Assembly: GCA_949297365.1 (NCBI GenBank)
Contig: CASFSL010000015.1
Coordinates: 1 to 64,000, forward strand
DNA: 64,000 nucleotides
Source: an uncultured Bacteroidales bacterium
GTDB lineage: Bacteria; Bacteroidota; Bacteroidia; Bacteroidales; UBA932
Reading direction: 5' to 3'
Below the pieces are notes generated by a model that saw nothing but the letters and a program-made list of their open reading frames with translations, did no database searches and was not told the DNA's origin. Shown one piece after another: positions 1-8,934 of the stretch (its first letter is position 1; the number at the start of each line of letters is the position of its first letter). The translations under genes were made by a program, and so were the position numbers.

Positions 1-67
1 CAAGGTCAGAGTAGAGATGTCCCCTTATGATTTATCAAAAGGAAGAATTTCTTTCAGGTACAAATAA
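1..67 (+). CDS. infA: Translation initiation factor IF-1, 3' end only
   Basis: The window opens inside a reading frame whose last codons read KVRVEMSPYDLSKGRISFRYK followed by TAA at 65-67. This is the conserved C-terminus of IF-1, the small OB-fold protein that binds the A site of the 30S subunit during initiation. Only 21 residues are present because the gene is cut by the window edge. It sits directly upstream of rpmJ, as in the usual Bacteroidota ribosomal operon order, which supports the call. Confidence 0.9.
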   Translation, partial: KVRVEMSPYDLSKGRISFRYK

Positions 68-79
68 AAATTTACGACA

Positions 80-196
80 ATGAAAGTTAAAGCATCCATC
101 AAGAAGCGCAGCGAGGATTGCAAAATAGTAAAGCGCAAAGGTCGCCTTTATATCATCTGCAAGAAGAATCCTAAGTTCAAGATGCGCCAGGGATAA
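80..196 (+). CDS. rpmJ: 50S ribosomal protein L36
   Basis: This 38-residue protein begins [20 protein letters not shown] and ends in the basic KFKMRQG typical of L36, a small protein of the large ribosomal subunit. Two cysteines (residues 14 and 27) and the short basic chain match the family. The four-ligand zinc set of classical L36 is not complete by eye. It starts 12 nt after the infA stop and precedes rpsM by 40 nt, which fits co-transcription in the alpha operon. Confidence 0.93.
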   Translation: MKVKASIKKRSEDCKIVKRKGRLYIICKKNPKFKMRQG

Positions 197-236
197 TAAA
201 TGTGTAACAATTAAAAAGTAATATAAAGTAATTAAT

Positions 237-614
237 ATGGCACGTATAGCCGGTGTAGATTTACCTAAAAACAAAAGAGGAGAGATAGGGCTTACCTATA
301 TCTACGGTATCGGTCGCAGCTCAGCCAGAAAGATTCTCACCGATTGCGGTATCGACTTCGACACCAAGGTGAGTGACTGGAACGATGACCAGATCGCAGC
401 CATTAGGGCCACTATCGCAGAACACTACAAGATCGAGGGTGAACTCCGTTCATCCGTACAGATGAACATCAAGCGTCTGATGGATATCGGATGCTACAGA
501 GGAATCCGTCACCGTATCGGACTCCCCGTACGCGGTCAGAGCACAAAGAACAATGCCCGTACACGTAAGGGTAAGAAGAAGACGGTGGCCAACAAGAAAA
601 AAGCAACCAAGTAA
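237..614 (+). CDS. rpsM: 30S ribosomal protein S13
   Basis: A 125-residue protein starting [19 protein letters not shown], the standard S13 opening. It has the helix-hairpin segment [14 protein letters not shown] near residue 23 and the rRNA-binding C-terminal [18 protein letters not shown] around residue 96. S13 sits in the head of the 30S subunit and contacts the P-site tRNA and the 50S subunit. The length is normal and the C-terminal tail is lysine-rich. It is followed 13 nt later by rpsK in the same operon. Confidence 0.97.
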   Translation: MARIAGVDLPKNKRGEIGLTYIYGIGRSSARKILTDCGIDFDTKVSDWNDDQIAAIRATIAEHYKIEGELRSSVQMNIKRLMDIGCYRGIRHRIGLPVRGQSTKNNARTRKGKKKTVANKKKATK

Positions 615-627
615 CAGTTAACTGAAT

Positions 628-1020
628 ATGGCAAAGAAAACAGGAACAACAAATAAGAAGAGAGTCGTAAAGGTCGATGCTTACGGCGAGGCCCACATCT
701 CATCGACTTTCAACAATGTGATCGTAACCATGACCAACTCTCTCGGTCAGGTTATCAGTTGGTCTTCCGCCGGTAAGATGGGATTCAGAGGTTCCAAGAA
801 GAACACTCCCTATGCCGCGCAGGTAGCTGCCGCAGATGCTGCGAAGGTTGCATACGACCTGGGATTACGCAAGATCAAGGCTTATGTCAAAGGTCCCGGT
901 GCCGGTCGCGAGTCCGCGATCCGTACCATCCATGGAACCGGCATTGAAGTTACCGAGATTATCGACGTGACTCCGCTTCCTCACAATGGATGCCGTCCTA
1001 AAGGACGCCGTAAAGTATAA
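628..1020 (+). CDS. rpsK: 30S ribosomal protein S11
   Basis: A 130-residue protein with the S11 core [16 protein letters not shown] near residue 22, the [11 protein letters not shown] motif near residue 90, and the invariant end [14 protein letters not shown]11 lies on the 30S platform and helps form the mRNA exit channel. Length and order (rpsM-rpsK-rpsD) match the bacterial alpha operon. There are no anomalies. Confidence 0.97.
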   Translation: MAKKTGTTNKKRVVKVDAYGEAHISSTFNNVIVTMTNSLGQVISWSSAGKMGFRGSKKNTPYAAQVAAADAAKVAYDLGLRKIKAYVKGPGAGRESAIRTIHGTGIEVTEIIDVTPLPHNGCRPKGRRKV

Positions 1021-1053
1021 TTTTGTTTAACAGGTTTTTAAAAGTATCATATT

Positions 1054-1656
1054 ATGGCAAGATATACAGGACCAAAAACAAAAATAGCCCGTAAGTTCGG
1101 TGAGCCGGTCTACGGTCCGGATAAGTATTTCGAGAAGAAAAACTATCCTCCCGGACAGCACGGACTGGCCAAGAAGCGCAAGAAGATTTCCGAGTACGGC
1201 AACCAGCTCAAGGAGAAACAGAAGGTGAAATACACCTACGGAGTTCTTGAGAGACAGTTCCGTAACACATATGCGAAGGCCCGCAGGATGCAGGGACGTA
1301 CAGGTGAGAACCTGCTGATGCTCCTTGAGTCCCGTCTGGACAACATCGTATACCGCATGGGTATCGCTCCTTCGCGTCCCGCTGCACGTCAGCTTGTGTC
1401 GCACTGCCACATCGTACTCAACGGTGAGGTCTGCAACATACCCTCCACTATCGTAAAACCCGGCGAGACAGTCGGAGTCCGCGAGAGATCCAAGAGCCTT
1501 GAGGTGATTCAGAACAGCGTTGCCGACACCTGCAAGTACGCATGGATCGAGTGGAACCGCGCCGATCTCTCCGGCAAATTCCTCAACCTTCCTGAAAGGA
1601 CTGAAATACCCGAGACCATCAACGAGCAGCTGATCGTCGAACTGTACTCTAAATAA
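1054..1656 (+). CDS. rpsD: 30S ribosomal protein S4
   Basis: A 200-residue S4 starting [20 protein letters not shown]. The S4 RNA-binding domain covers roughly residues 90-155 ([20 protein letters not shown], then [11 protein letters not shown]). The N-terminal region lacks the four-cysteine zinc knuckle of some S4 proteins, so this is the zinc-free form. S4 nucleates 30S assembly on 16S rRNA and in several bacteria represses its own operon. The gene lies 33 nt after rpsK and 11 nt before rpoA. Confidence 0.97.
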   Translation: MARYTGPKTKIARKFGEPVYGPDKYFEKKNYPPGQHGLAKKRKKISEYGNQLKEKQKVKYTYGVLERQFRNTYAKARRMQGRTGENLLMLLESRLDNIVYRMGIAPSRPAARQLVSHCHIVLNGEVCNIPSTIVKPGETVGVRERSKSLEVIQNSVADTCKYAWIEWNRADLSGKFLNLPERTEIPETINEQLIVELYSK

Positions 1657-1667
1657 TAACTGAAGCC

Positions 1668-2699
1668 ATGGCAATTTTAGCATTTCAGAAACCGGACAAA
1701 GTAATAATGCTCGAATCCACCGATACTTTCGGTAAATTCGAGTTCCGCCCGCTGGAACCCGGATACGGGATCACAATAGGCAATGCCCTGCGCAGAGTCC
1801 TGTTGTCCTCGTTGGAGGGATTTGCCATCACTTCCGTTAGGATCGAGGGGGTAAGCCATGAGTTTGACACTATCCCCGGAGTTATCGAGAGTGTAGTAGA
1901 CATCATACTGAATCTCAAACAGGTACGTTTTAAGAGAGAGGTTAAGGAAGAGGAGACCGAGACGGTAAGCTTTACCGTTACAGGCAAGCAGGAGTTCACT
2001 GCCGAGGACATCTCGAAGAACCTCTGCAACTTCTCGGTGCTCAACCCCGGACTGCACATCTGCTCCATGGAGCCTACAGTGAAGCTCGTAGTCGAGCTCC
2101 GCATCGGCAAGGGCAGGGGCTATGTGCCCTCGGATGAGAACAAGGTTGACTCAGCTCCCATGGGTACCATTCCCATCGACTCGATCTTCACTCCCATCAA
2201 GAACGTCAACTACTCTGTAGAGGACTACCGCGTGGAGCAGAAGACCGACTACGACAAGCTGAATCTTGAGATCACCACCGACGGTTCGATTCATCCCAAG
2301 GATGCCCTGACAGAGGCCGCCAAGATCCTCATCTACCACTTCATGCTGTTCTCCGACGAGAAGATCTCCCTTGAGACTCCTCCCGAGAAGAGCGCGCCTG
2401 AGGCACTGGACGAGGAGGCTCTGCGCATGAGGCACCTGCTGCTGACCAAACTCTCGGATATGGAACTCTCCGTGAGGGCTCTCAACTGCCTGAAGGCAGC
2501 CGATATCGAGACATTCGCCGACCTGGTGTCCCACCAGAGGTCAGAGCTCATCAGGTTCAGGAACTTCGGCAAGAAGTCCATGAACGAGATAGACGTACTG
2601 ATGGACAAGATGAAGCTCTCCTTCGGCATGGATGTCACCAAATACAACATAGAAGTTAAAAAGAAGAAAACAGACGTAGAAAACAATGAGGCACAATAG
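1668..2699 (+). CDS. rpoA: RNA polymerase alpha subunit
   Basis: A 343-residue alpha subunit. The N-terminal dimerisation and assembly domain (about residues 1-235) contains [21 protein letters not shown] linker leads to the C-terminal DNA- and activator-binding domain at about 260-325, with helix-hairpin-helix segments [19 protein letters not shown] and [14 protein letters not shown]. Alpha initiates assembly of core polymerase. The 3' end overlaps the start of rplQ by 14 nt, which suggests translational coupling. Length and domain order are normal. Confidence 0.97.
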   Translation: MAILAFQKPDKVIMLESTDTFGKFEFRPLEPGYGITIGNALRRVLLSSLEGFAITSVRIEGVSHEFDTIPGVIESVVDIILNLKQVRFKREVKEEETETVSFTVTGKQEFTAEDISKNLCNFSVLNPGLHICSMEPTVKLVVELRIGKGRGYVPSDENKVDSAPMGTIPIDSIFTPIKNVNYSVEDYRVEQKTDYDKLNLEITTDGSIHPKDALTEAAKILIYHFMLFSDEKISLETPPEKSAPEALDEEALRMRHLLLTKLSDMELSVRALNCLKAADIETFADLVSHQRSELIRFRNFGKKSMNEIDVLMDKMKLSFGMDVTKYNIEVKKKKTDVENNEAQ

Positions 2700-3156
2700 G
2701 ACAATCAATCATTTAGGACGCAAGAGCGGTCACCGCAAGTCGATGCTTGCCAACATGGCCTGCTCGCTTATCCTCCACAAGAGGATTGAGACCACAGTCG
2801 CCAAGGCAAAAGCCCTGAGAGAGTACGTGGAGCCCCTGATCACCAAGTCAAAGGACGACTCCACCCACTCCCGCCGTACGGTCTTCGCCTACCTCAAGCA
2901 GAAGGAGGCCGTTACCGAGCTTTTCCGCAACGTGGCTCCCAAGATCGCCGACCGTCCCGGCGGATACACACGTATCATCAAGACCGGTTTCCGTCAGGGT
3001 GACGCTGCCGATATGGCATTTATTGAGCTTGTAGACTTCAACGATGCAGCACTTGGCACAAAAGATGCATCTAATAAGAAGACATCTACCAGACGCAGCC
3101 GTAAGAAGACCGCAGCACCCAAGGAGGCTGAGAATACCGAGGCAAAGTCTGAGTAA
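2686..3156 (+). CDS. rplQ: 50S ribosomal protein L17
   Basis: A 156-residue L17 starting [20 protein letters not shown], followed by the core [21 protein letters not shown]17 lies near the peptide exit tunnel. The protein is longer than the roughly 120-residue minimal form because of a lysine/alanine/glutamate-rich tail after about residue 125 ([15 protein letters not shown]), a kind of extension I regard as usual in this phylum. The start overlaps rpoA. It is the last gene of the operon; I see no clear hairpin terminator after it. Confidence 0.96.
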   Translation: MRHNRTINHLGRKSGHRKSMLANMACSLILHKRIETTVAKAKALREYVEPLITKSKDDSTHSRRTVFAYLKQKEAVTELFRNVAPKIADRPGGYTRIIKTGFRQGDAADMAFIELVDFNDAALGTKDASNKKTSTRRSRKKTAAPKEAENTEAKSE

Positions 3157-3159
3157 ATG

Positions 3160-3189
3160 TTGTTAAAAAAGATAATTTTTTTACATTTG
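3160..3189 (+). promoter_or_regulatory. Promoter of the 3234 lipoprotein gene
   Basis: TTG at 3160-3162 and TACATTTG at 3182-3189 are 19 nt apart, fitting the Bacteroidota primary-sigma pattern. The predicted start would leave a leader of about 40 nt before the ATG at 3234, so the lipoprotein can be transcribed separately from the ribosomal operon. Confidence 0.55.
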
Positions 3190-3233
3190 TGAAAATTTAT
3201 TTACAACATTACAACAAACAAATTTAAGTATTT

Positions 3234-4292
3234 ATGAAAAGAATTTTTTATTTCGCTGCAGCAGCATTTGCTGCTTGCGCAGTGATGGTCTCCTGCGACA
3301 AAGACGATGACAAGAAACCGAACAACCCTCCTACACCGGATCCTGATCAGCCGACCAAGCTTGCCACACCTAGTGTGACTTGTGAGGTAGGTGAGACCGA
3401 AGTAACTGTATCCTGGGAGGCTGTAGCCAATGCCGCTTCTTACGAGTACACAGTGGATGGCGGAACAGCAACAACAACAGAAGAGACAACTTTTACACTT
3501 GCTGTCGCTGATTTAGCAGCAGGCAACCATACAGTATCCGTAACAGCACTTCCCGAAGACGGCTCAGAGGAGTACACCAAATCTGATGCCGGTACCGCTA
3601 CCTTCAATATCGAGGAATCAACAGAACCTGTAGAACCAATTGCAGAACTTGCTGAATGGCTTGGTACCTATACTGTTAATGCAACAAGGCAAGTGGAACT
3701 GTATGAAGGGACTCAGTATGTAGAGATGAGAATGGTAGAGGAGCCTGAGTCATTTGAAATAACGATAGGACCCTCAACGGACGCTAATTTTGTATTCGTT
3801 TATGGTTTCTCTAGAGTGGATACCTCTATTCCTGCTTGGGCCACACTTTTCTCAGATAAGGAGAGTGGAGAGACCATAGGTTTAGGATTATTGGCAGAAT
3901 CATATCCTGTTGGAGAAGTACAGGGTAGTCAATTGGCATATTATGGTATATTTGAGGACAAGACCGATGGAAATGGAGTTGGTATAGTTAGTGGACTTCA
4001 ATACACATTCATTTTCCAAAACGATGGGTCATCAATAACAAGTATACCGGCAGATGTTTACTTCTCAGACACACAGGAGAATCCGTACTATGTTGTTGCA
4101 ACAGATGTTATGTCTGCATCAGGTCAACAGTTAAGTTTGTGGTATAATGAATATCCTGTAAGATTACCAGCAGGTGAGTTTACGTTAACTAAGACAGACA
4201 CTTCTGCACCTGCTAATGTATTTGCACGTGATATTCGTACATTGGGTGCATCATCATTTGCTCCATTGGCTGGAGTGTCAATTGTAAGATAA
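3234..4292 (+). CDS. Surface lipoprotein with a fibronectin III-like domain
   Basis: A 352-residue protein with a lipoprotein signal peptide (MKRIFYFAAAAFAACAVMVSCDK, lipobox VMVSC, acylated Cys near residue 21). A Pro/Asp/Lys-rich linker (about 22-45) leads to a beta-sandwich module of fibronectin type III appearance at about 45-130 (TCEVGETEVTVSWEAV). The remaining 220 residues form a beta-rich domain beginning LAEWLGTYTVNA that I cannot assign. The acidic stretch after the Cys resembles the export signal that sends Bacteroidota lipoproteins to the cell surface. By hand count, GC falls from 31/60 at 3361-3420 to 24/60 at 3961-4020, so the C-terminal half may have a different origin. Function unknown. 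Confidence 0.8.
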   Translation: MKRIFYFAAAAFAACAVMVSCDKDDDKKPNNPPTPDPDQPTKLATPSVTCEVGETEVTVSWEAVANAASYEYTVDGGTATTTEETTFTLAVADLAAGNHTVSVTALPEDGSEEYTKSDAGTATFNIEESTEPVEPIAELAEWLGTYTVNATRQVELYEGTQYVEMRMVEEPESFEITIGPSTDANFVFVYGFSRVDTSIPAWATLFSDKESGETIGLGLLAESYPVGEVQGSQLAYYGIFEDKTDGNGVGIVSGLQYTFIFQNDGSSITSIPADVYFSDTQENPYYVVATDVMSASGQQLSLWYNEYPVRLPAGEFTLTKTDTSAPANVFARDIRTLGASSFAPLAGVSIVR

Positions 4293-4312
4293 GCTTATCT
4301 ATTGCTAAGTTT

Positions 4313-4344
4313 AGAGGATGACCTGACAGTCATCCTCTTTTTTT
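4313..4344 (+). terminator. Rho-independent terminator
   Basis: A perfect 10-bp stem (AGAGGATGAC at 4313-4322 with GTCATCCTCT at 4329-4338) closes a 6-nt loop and is followed by a T-run to 4344. It lies 20 nt after the stop of the lipoprotein gene and ends that transcript. Confidence 0.9.
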
Positions 4345-4827
4345 ACCCTTTTGCTATTGAACTTAATGTGTCCTGCCTTCGTTCGCATTCCCCTCATCCC
4401 CTTCAGAAATAGAGTCCACATCCAACTCCCACCTTCCGCATAGTACTCACGATCTATTCTCGTTCCCTTGGAAAGTCCGTTAGGATGTTGGTAAAACTTA
4501 TGGGGGAAACTATCTTAGGGCTGGCGCATATCAATTGACCCATAAAGCAGCGGATTTTAGCAAAGAGCTTAGTTACAGTGCGTTGTGATTTTGAGACATG
4601 CCTCATCATCTCATAACTAATCGTTCTTTAAAAGGGCCAATACTGTGGAGTGTTGTGTAGCGGTGTATCTGCTTTTTGAATAAAGCCCCAAGGAAGTTTG
4701 GTAGCTTTAATGACGTTATAAAGGGTGTTGATGGCAGGTGTCGCATTGCCCTCAGTGCGTTGCTTTAATGTTGCGGAGGTGGTGTGATTTTTGCTATTTT
4801 TGCAGTTGAATAGTAATGGAATGAATT
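4345..4827. other. Intergenic stretch without a convincing gene
   Basis: About 480 nt between the terminator and gpmI. The only coding-like trace is on the minus strand at 4454-4762: a frame reading QRTEGNATPAINTLYNVIKA and onward, broken by a stop after about 45 codons and then open for about 57 more. I recognise neither half. It could be the decayed remnant of a gene or chance. The last 60 nt carry the gpmI promoter. Confidence 0.35.
4771..4802 (+). promoter_or_regulatory. Promoter of gpmI
   Basis: TATTTTTG at 4795-4802 matches TAnnTTTG, with TTG at 4771-4773 about 21 nt upstream. The start codon of gpmI is 25 nt downstream of the box. Confidence 0.55.
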
Positions 4828-6372
4828 ATGGACAAGAAAGTATTACTTATGATCCTCGACGGCTGGGGCGAGGGCAGGCATGACCGTTCCAACGCCATCT
4901 ATACTCAGGGGACACCCAATCTCGACAAGCTCAGGGCGCAGTATCCTGTGTCGTTTCTTAAGGCCTGCGGCGAGGACGTGGGTCTTCCCGCCGGACAGAT
5001 GGGCAACTCCGAGGTGGGGCACCTCAACATCGGCGCGGGCCGCATCGTCTATCAGGACCTGGTCAAGATCAACATGGCCTGCGCTCAGCACAAATTACTT
5101 GAAAACAAGGAAATCAAGGCGGCGTACGACTATGTGGCCGGCAGCGGCAAGGCACTGCATTTCTTCGGACTGTGCTCCCACGGCGGAGTCCACAGCTCCT
5201 TGGCCCATCTCTACGAGTTTCTCGAAGTGGCCGCACAGTACAGGCTGCCAAAAGTATATGTTCACTGCTTCATGGACGGCCGTGACTGCGACCCACGCAG
5301 CGGCAAGGGCTTTATAGAGGAACTGCAGGCCAAGTGCGCAGAGTTACGCGCCAAATATCCCGATCCTTCACAGGGCCCCGTCATCGCCAGCATCATAGGC
5401 CGCTACTACGCCATGGACCGCGACAAGAGATGGGACCGCATCAAGATGGCCTACGACCTGGTAGTCAACGGAGAGGGTGAGAAGTTCAGCGATCCCGTGG
5501 CTGCAATGCAGAAATCCTACGACGAGGGCGTGACCGATGAGTTCATAAAGCCCCACTGCGGCGTGGATGCAGCCGGCAAACCCCTCGGGCTCATCTCAGA
5601 AGGCGACGCCGTCATCTTCTACAACTTCCGCAATGACCGCGCCCGCGAGATCACGGCAGTGCTCACCCAGCAGGATATGCCGGAGCAGGGCATGAGGACC
5701 ATCCCCCTGTACTACTGCTGCCTGACTCCCTACGATGACAAGTTCACCGGGCTGCACATTCTCTTCGACAAGGAGAACGTGCCCGACACCATCGGCGAGG
5801 TGGTCTCCAAGGCTGGCCGCAAGCAGCTCCGCATAGCAGAGACCGAGAAATATGCCCATGTGACCTTCTTCTTCTCAGGCGGACGCGAGGAGCCTTTCGA
5901 TGGCGAGTCCCGCATCCTCATCAACTCCCCCAAGGTGGCCACCTACGACCTGAAGCCCGAGATGTCCGCTCCCGAAGTGACCGAGGCCCTCGTCGCCGAA
6001 CTGAACAAAGGCGTACACGACATGGTCATCCTCAACTTCGCCAACGGTGACATGGTGGGCCATACCGGAGTCTACGAGGCTATCTGCAAGGCCGTCAAGA
6101 CCGTGGACGAATGCGTGGCCAAGGTAGTCACCGCCGCCCGCGCAAACGGCTACAGCGTGCTCATCACCGCCGACCACGGCAACGCCGATCACGCTGTCAA
6201 CGAGGACGGTACCCCCAACACCGCCCACTCCCTCAACGTAGTACCCTTCATCGCCGTGGACGACGATGTCAAGAGTCTCCGCGACGGCCGCCTGGCCGAC
6301 ATCGCCCCCACCATGCTCAAGCTGATGGGCATTCCCGCTCCGGCTGACATGACCGGCGAGCCCCTGTTCTAG
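4828..6372 (+). CDS. gpmI: 2,3-bisphosphoglycerate-independent phosphoglycerate mutase
   Basis: A 514-residue enzyme interconverting 3- and 2-phosphoglycerate in glycolysis, using two metal ions and a phosphoserine intermediate. The N-terminus [19 protein letters not shown] holds the first metal-binding Asp. The catalytic serine is at about residue 61 in [16 protein letters not shown]. Metal ligands recur in the C-terminal [12 protein letters not shown] (about 447-459) and [10 protein letters not shown]. Length matches the family. It stands alone with its own promoter; the palindromic element at 6422-6544 separates it from the convergent ior genes. Confidence 0.96.
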   Translation: MDKKVLLMILDGWGEGRHDRSNAIYTQGTPNLDKLRAQYPVSFLKACGEDVGLPAGQMGNSEVGHLNIGAGRIVYQDLVKINMACAQHKLLENKEIKAAYDYVAGSGKALHFFGLCSHGGVHSSLAHLYEFLEVAAQYRLPKVYVHCFMDGRDCDPRSGKGFIEELQAKCAELRAKYPDPSQGPVIASIIGRYYAMDRDKRWDRIKMAYDLVVNGEGEKFSDPVAAMQKSYDEGVTDEFIKPHCGVDAAGKPLGLISEGDAVIFYNFRNDRAREITAVLTQQDMPEQGMRTIPLYYCCLTPYDDKFTGLHILFDKENVPDTIGEVVSKAGRKQLRIAETEKYAHVTFFFSGGREEPFDGESRILINSPKVATYDLKPEMSAPEVTEALVAELNKGVHDMVILNFANGDMVGHTGVYEAICKAVKTVDECVAKVVTAARANGYSVLITADHGNADHAVNEDGTPNTAHSLNVVPFIAVDDDVKSLRDGRLADIAPTMLKLMGIPAPADMTGEPLF

Positions 6373-6421
6373 TCAGCGGCATAGGTGTTCCTGCCGACAA
6401 GAATATGACAACTAAAGAGAA

Positions 6422-6544
6422 AGAGGGCGACCCAAAAGGAGGAATTTCAAGGCTTGCGAAGATGAGAAAACCGCAGTGTACTATCGTACATGAGGATTTT
6501 CGAATCAAGCGTAACGCAGAAATTACCCTTTTGGGTCGCCCTCT
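6422..6544. repeat. Nested palindromic element between convergent genes
   Basis: A perfect 18-bp inverted repeat (6422-6439 and 6527-6544) bounds the element. Further arms nest inside it: AATTTC with GAAATT, GCTTG at 6452-6456 with CAAGC at 6506-6510, GAAAA at 6466-6470 with TTTTC at 6497-6501, and TGTAC at 6477-6481 with GTACA at 6486-6490 around a TATC loop. The whole 123 nt can fold as one long imperfect hairpin. It lies between the 3' ends of gpmI and iorB, so it may act as a terminator for both. Its size and terminal repeats also fit a dispersed palindromic repeat or miniature mobile element. Confidence 0.6.
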
Positions 6545-6575
6545 TCTAGTAAGGTGTGAGTAAGGTTTGTATTGA

Positions 6576-7160
6576 TTATTGTTTGGAAATGCTGTGTCTG
6601 TAGCCGGCTTCGAGGGCGGCAATGTTCTTGGCCACGACTTCCTCTCCCTTGCGGGCGAAGACCTTGGCGACAGCATCGCGGACTGTCTCGAAACTGAATC
6701 CGAGCATCGGGATAGCAGCTCCGAGCAGTACTATATTGGATGCCTGGGCAGGCGCTCCGGCTTCTTTGGCCAGTTCCTCCACGTCTAGCATCACTACATG
6801 CGGCAAAGCATTGAGATGCTTGTAGACATCCTCCTTGTCAGGGTAGTTGTTGATGTTGACGAAAGGTATGGAAGAAGTGACAATCCAGCCGTCTTCTGAC
6901 AGCTCCTGGACGTATCTAAGGGCCTCCATAGGCTCCAAAGACATGATCATGTCCACCTGTCCGAAAGGAATAAGGTCGCTGTGAATCGGCTCGGATGATA
7001 TGCGCAGGTTGCTCTGGACATCGCCTCCGCGCTGACTCATTCCGTGTACTTCCGCCTGTTTGATATGGAGACCGCCTGTGAGCGCGGCTTCTCCGAGAAC
7101 TGTGGCGATGGAGAGGATTCCCTGTCCTCCTACGCCTGCCAATATTATATCTTGTTTCAT
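6576..7160 (-). CDS. iorB: Indolepyruvate:ferredoxin oxidoreductase, beta subunit
   Basis: A 194-residue protein of the pyruvate ferredoxin/flavodoxin oxidoreductase gamma-like family. The N-terminal GVGGQGILSIATVLGEAAL (about residues 9-27) and HGMSQRGGDVQSNLRI (about 39-54) are the family signatures. With IorA it oxidatively decarboxylates aryl pyruvates from aromatic amino acids to aryl-acetyl-CoA, reducing ferredoxin; the reaction can run in reverse for amino-acid synthesis in anaerobes. It follows iorA by 22 nt in the same operon. Length is normal. Confidence 0.93.
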   Translation of the reverse strand: MKQDIILAGVGGQGILSIATVLGEAALTGGLHIKQAEVHGMSQRGGDVQSNLRISSEPIHSDLIPFGQVDMIMSLEPMEALRYVQELSEDGWIVTSSIPFVNINNYPDKEDVYKHLNALPHVVMLDVEELAKEAGAPAQASNIVLLGAAIPMLGFSFETVRDAVAKVFARKGEEVVAKNIAALEAGYRHSISKQ

Positions 7161-7182
7161 ATCGGTTTTCTTTATAAGTCAG

Positions 7183-8787
7183 TTATTTCTTTTTCTCTTT
7201 TGCGTGACGCTTGAATGTCTGGATGCATTCCCTGCGGGGGATGACCACTGATACGCCTTTGTACTCCACTTCCTCACGGATGGTGTTCTTGATCTCCTCC
7301 ATGTTCTTGGGAAGGGGCACTACAACTCTGATGTGGGCGGGGTCCACGCCTACTCCGGCGCAGATACTCTCAAGTTTGCCTGTGCCGGCGGAGTCCTGGC
7401 CTCCGGTCATACCGGTAGTGAGGTTGTCGGAGATGATGATCACTACGTTGGCGTTGCTGTTTACGCAGTCAAGCAGGCCGGTGATGCCTGAGTGGGTGAA
7501 TGTGGAGTCTCCGATGACGGCGAAAGAGGGGAACTGTCCTGCATCGGCGGCGCCTTTGGCCATGGTGATGGAGGCTCCCATGTCCACGCATGTGTTGATG
7601 GCCCTGAACGGAGGCAGCGCGCCGAGTGTGTAGCAACCTATGTCGCTGAATACGCGGGAGTTCTCGTACTCTGCCGCTACTTCATTGAGGGCGGCGTACA
7701 TGTCTCTGTGTCCGCAGCCCTGGCAGAGTGCGGGAGGTCTGGGCACTACGATGTCGTCCTTGGGGAAGGTCTTGTGCGGAGCGAGTCTCACGGCTGCGCG
7801 GACACAGTCGGGAGAAAGCTCCCCGGCACGTGGCAGGATACCGTTAAGACGGCCGTCCACCTGTATGTCCGAGCTGATCATGCCTTTTATCATCTCCTCT
7901 ACAAGAGGCTGACCCTCTTCCATGACTATTACACGGTTGATTCCCTCGGCCTCCATGGTCTTGACCAACCGGCGAGGAATAGGGTAGCGGGATATCTTGA
8001 GTACTCCGCACGGAACTCCGTTGGGGAAGTTCTCCATCAGATAGTTGTATGCGATACCGCAGGTTACGATTGCCAGGCTTTTGTCCTCACCGGGCATGAA
8101 CCGGTTGCGCGGGTCGTTGAGTGCACCTTCCTCGAAGACTTCCTGATCCTTGATGAGCTGATCGTTGCGCACTTTAGAATTGGCTGGCAACAGTACCCAT
8201 TGACGGGGATTTTCAGGGTATGAAATCTGTTTTTGGGGAAGAATATCCTCCCTGGTCTCCACTTCGGCTCTGGAATGGGCCATACGTGTGGTTATTCTCA
8301 GCAATACGGGTATTCTGTTCTGCTCTGAGAACTCAAATGCATCGCGGACCATGTCGTAGGCCTCCTGCTGTGAGGACGGCTCGAACACAGGTATCATAGC
8401 GAACTTGCCGTAGAAACGGGAGTCCTGCTCATTCTGGGACGAGTGCATGGACGGATCGTCCGCAGCTACTACGACAAGGCCTCCGTTGGCTCCGGTCATG
8501 GCTGAGTTGACAAATGCGTCGGCCGCTACGTTCATGCCGACGTGCTTCATGCATACAAGGGCGCGTTTACCCATGTAGGACATGCCGAGGGCCGCTTCCA
8601 TGGCGGTCTTCTCATTGGTGCACCATTTGCAGAAGATACGTTCAGACGCCGGATCGGCTTTCTGACGGTTCTGGATGTATTCGGTAATCTCCGTAGACGG
8701 GGTGCCGGGATAGGCATAGACTCCGGAAATTCCTGAATGTATAGCCGCCAGGGCTATGGCTTCATCGCCAAGTAACAGTAATTTCAT
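7183..8787 (-). CDS. iorA: Indolepyruvate:ferredoxin oxidoreductase, alpha subunit
   Basis: A 534-residue thiamine-diphosphate enzyme. The N-terminal domain has GVYAYPGTPSTEITEY (about residues 22-37). The C-terminal TPP-binding domain has CQGCGHRDMY (about 353-362) and GDSTFTHSG. Classical archaeal IorA is about 600 residues or more and ends in a ferredoxin-like domain with two 4Fe-4S clusters. This protein stops at RRECIQTFKRHAKEKKK with no such cysteine cluster, so electrons must pass through another ferredoxin. It heads the iorA-iorB operon behind a consensus promoter. Confidence 0.93.
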   Translation of the reverse strand: MKLLLLGDEAIALAAIHSGISGVYAYPGTPSTEITEYIQNRQKADPASERIFCKWCTNEKTAMEAALGMSYMGKRALVCMKHVGMNVAADAFVNSAMTGANGGLVVVAADDPSMHSSQNEQDSRFYGKFAMIPVFEPSSQQEAYDMVRDAFEFSEQNRIPVLLRITTRMAHSRAEVETREDILPQKQISYPENPRQWVLLPANSKVRNDQLIKDQEVFEEGALNDPRNRFMPGEDKSLAIVTCGIAYNYLMENFPNGVPCGVLKISRYPIPRRLVKTMEAEGINRVIVMEEGQPLVEEMIKGMISSDIQVDGRLNGILPRAGELSPDCVRAAVRLAPHKTFPKDDIVVPRPPALCQGCGHRDMYAALNEVAAEYENSRVFSDIGCYTLGALPPFRAINTCVDMGASITMAKGAADAGQFPSFAVIGDSTFTHSGITGLLDCVNSNANVVIIISDNLTTGMTGGQDSAGTGKLESICAGVGVDPAHIRVVVPLPKNMEEIKNTIREEVEYKGVSVVIPRRECIQTFKRHAKEKKK

Positions 8788-8836
8788 AAAACTTTATGTT
8801 ATCTATCAATTTTTAAGGAAAATCTCACTAAAGTTT

Positions 8837-8868
8837 CAAAATTATAATGAATAATCGTAAAAGGCAAA
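8837..8868 (-). promoter_or_regulatory. Promoter of iorA-iorB
   Basis: Read on the minus strand, TTTG (8868-8865) is followed after 20 nt by TAATTTTG (8844-8837), a full match to the Bacteroidota consensus. It predicts a leader of about 45 nt before iorA. Confidence 0.7.
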
Positions 8869-8907
8869 ATTTTTCCCTCTAAATTATCTAAAGTCATTGA
8901 AAATGTC

Positions 8908-8915
8908 TATGTTTG
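8908..8915 (+). promoter_or_regulatory. Probable -7 element of the panC operon
   Basis: TATGTTTG matches TAnnTTTG and lies 19 nt before the panC ATG. No convincing -33 TTTG is seen at the right distance. Confidence 0.45.
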
Positions 8916-8934
8916 TCCCCAATTTTTACTGACC

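Noticed and set aside
6317..6676. Minus-strand frame across the palindromic element
   Set aside because: It overlaps the ends of gpmI and iorB and reads through the inverted repeats. There is no start context or family match.
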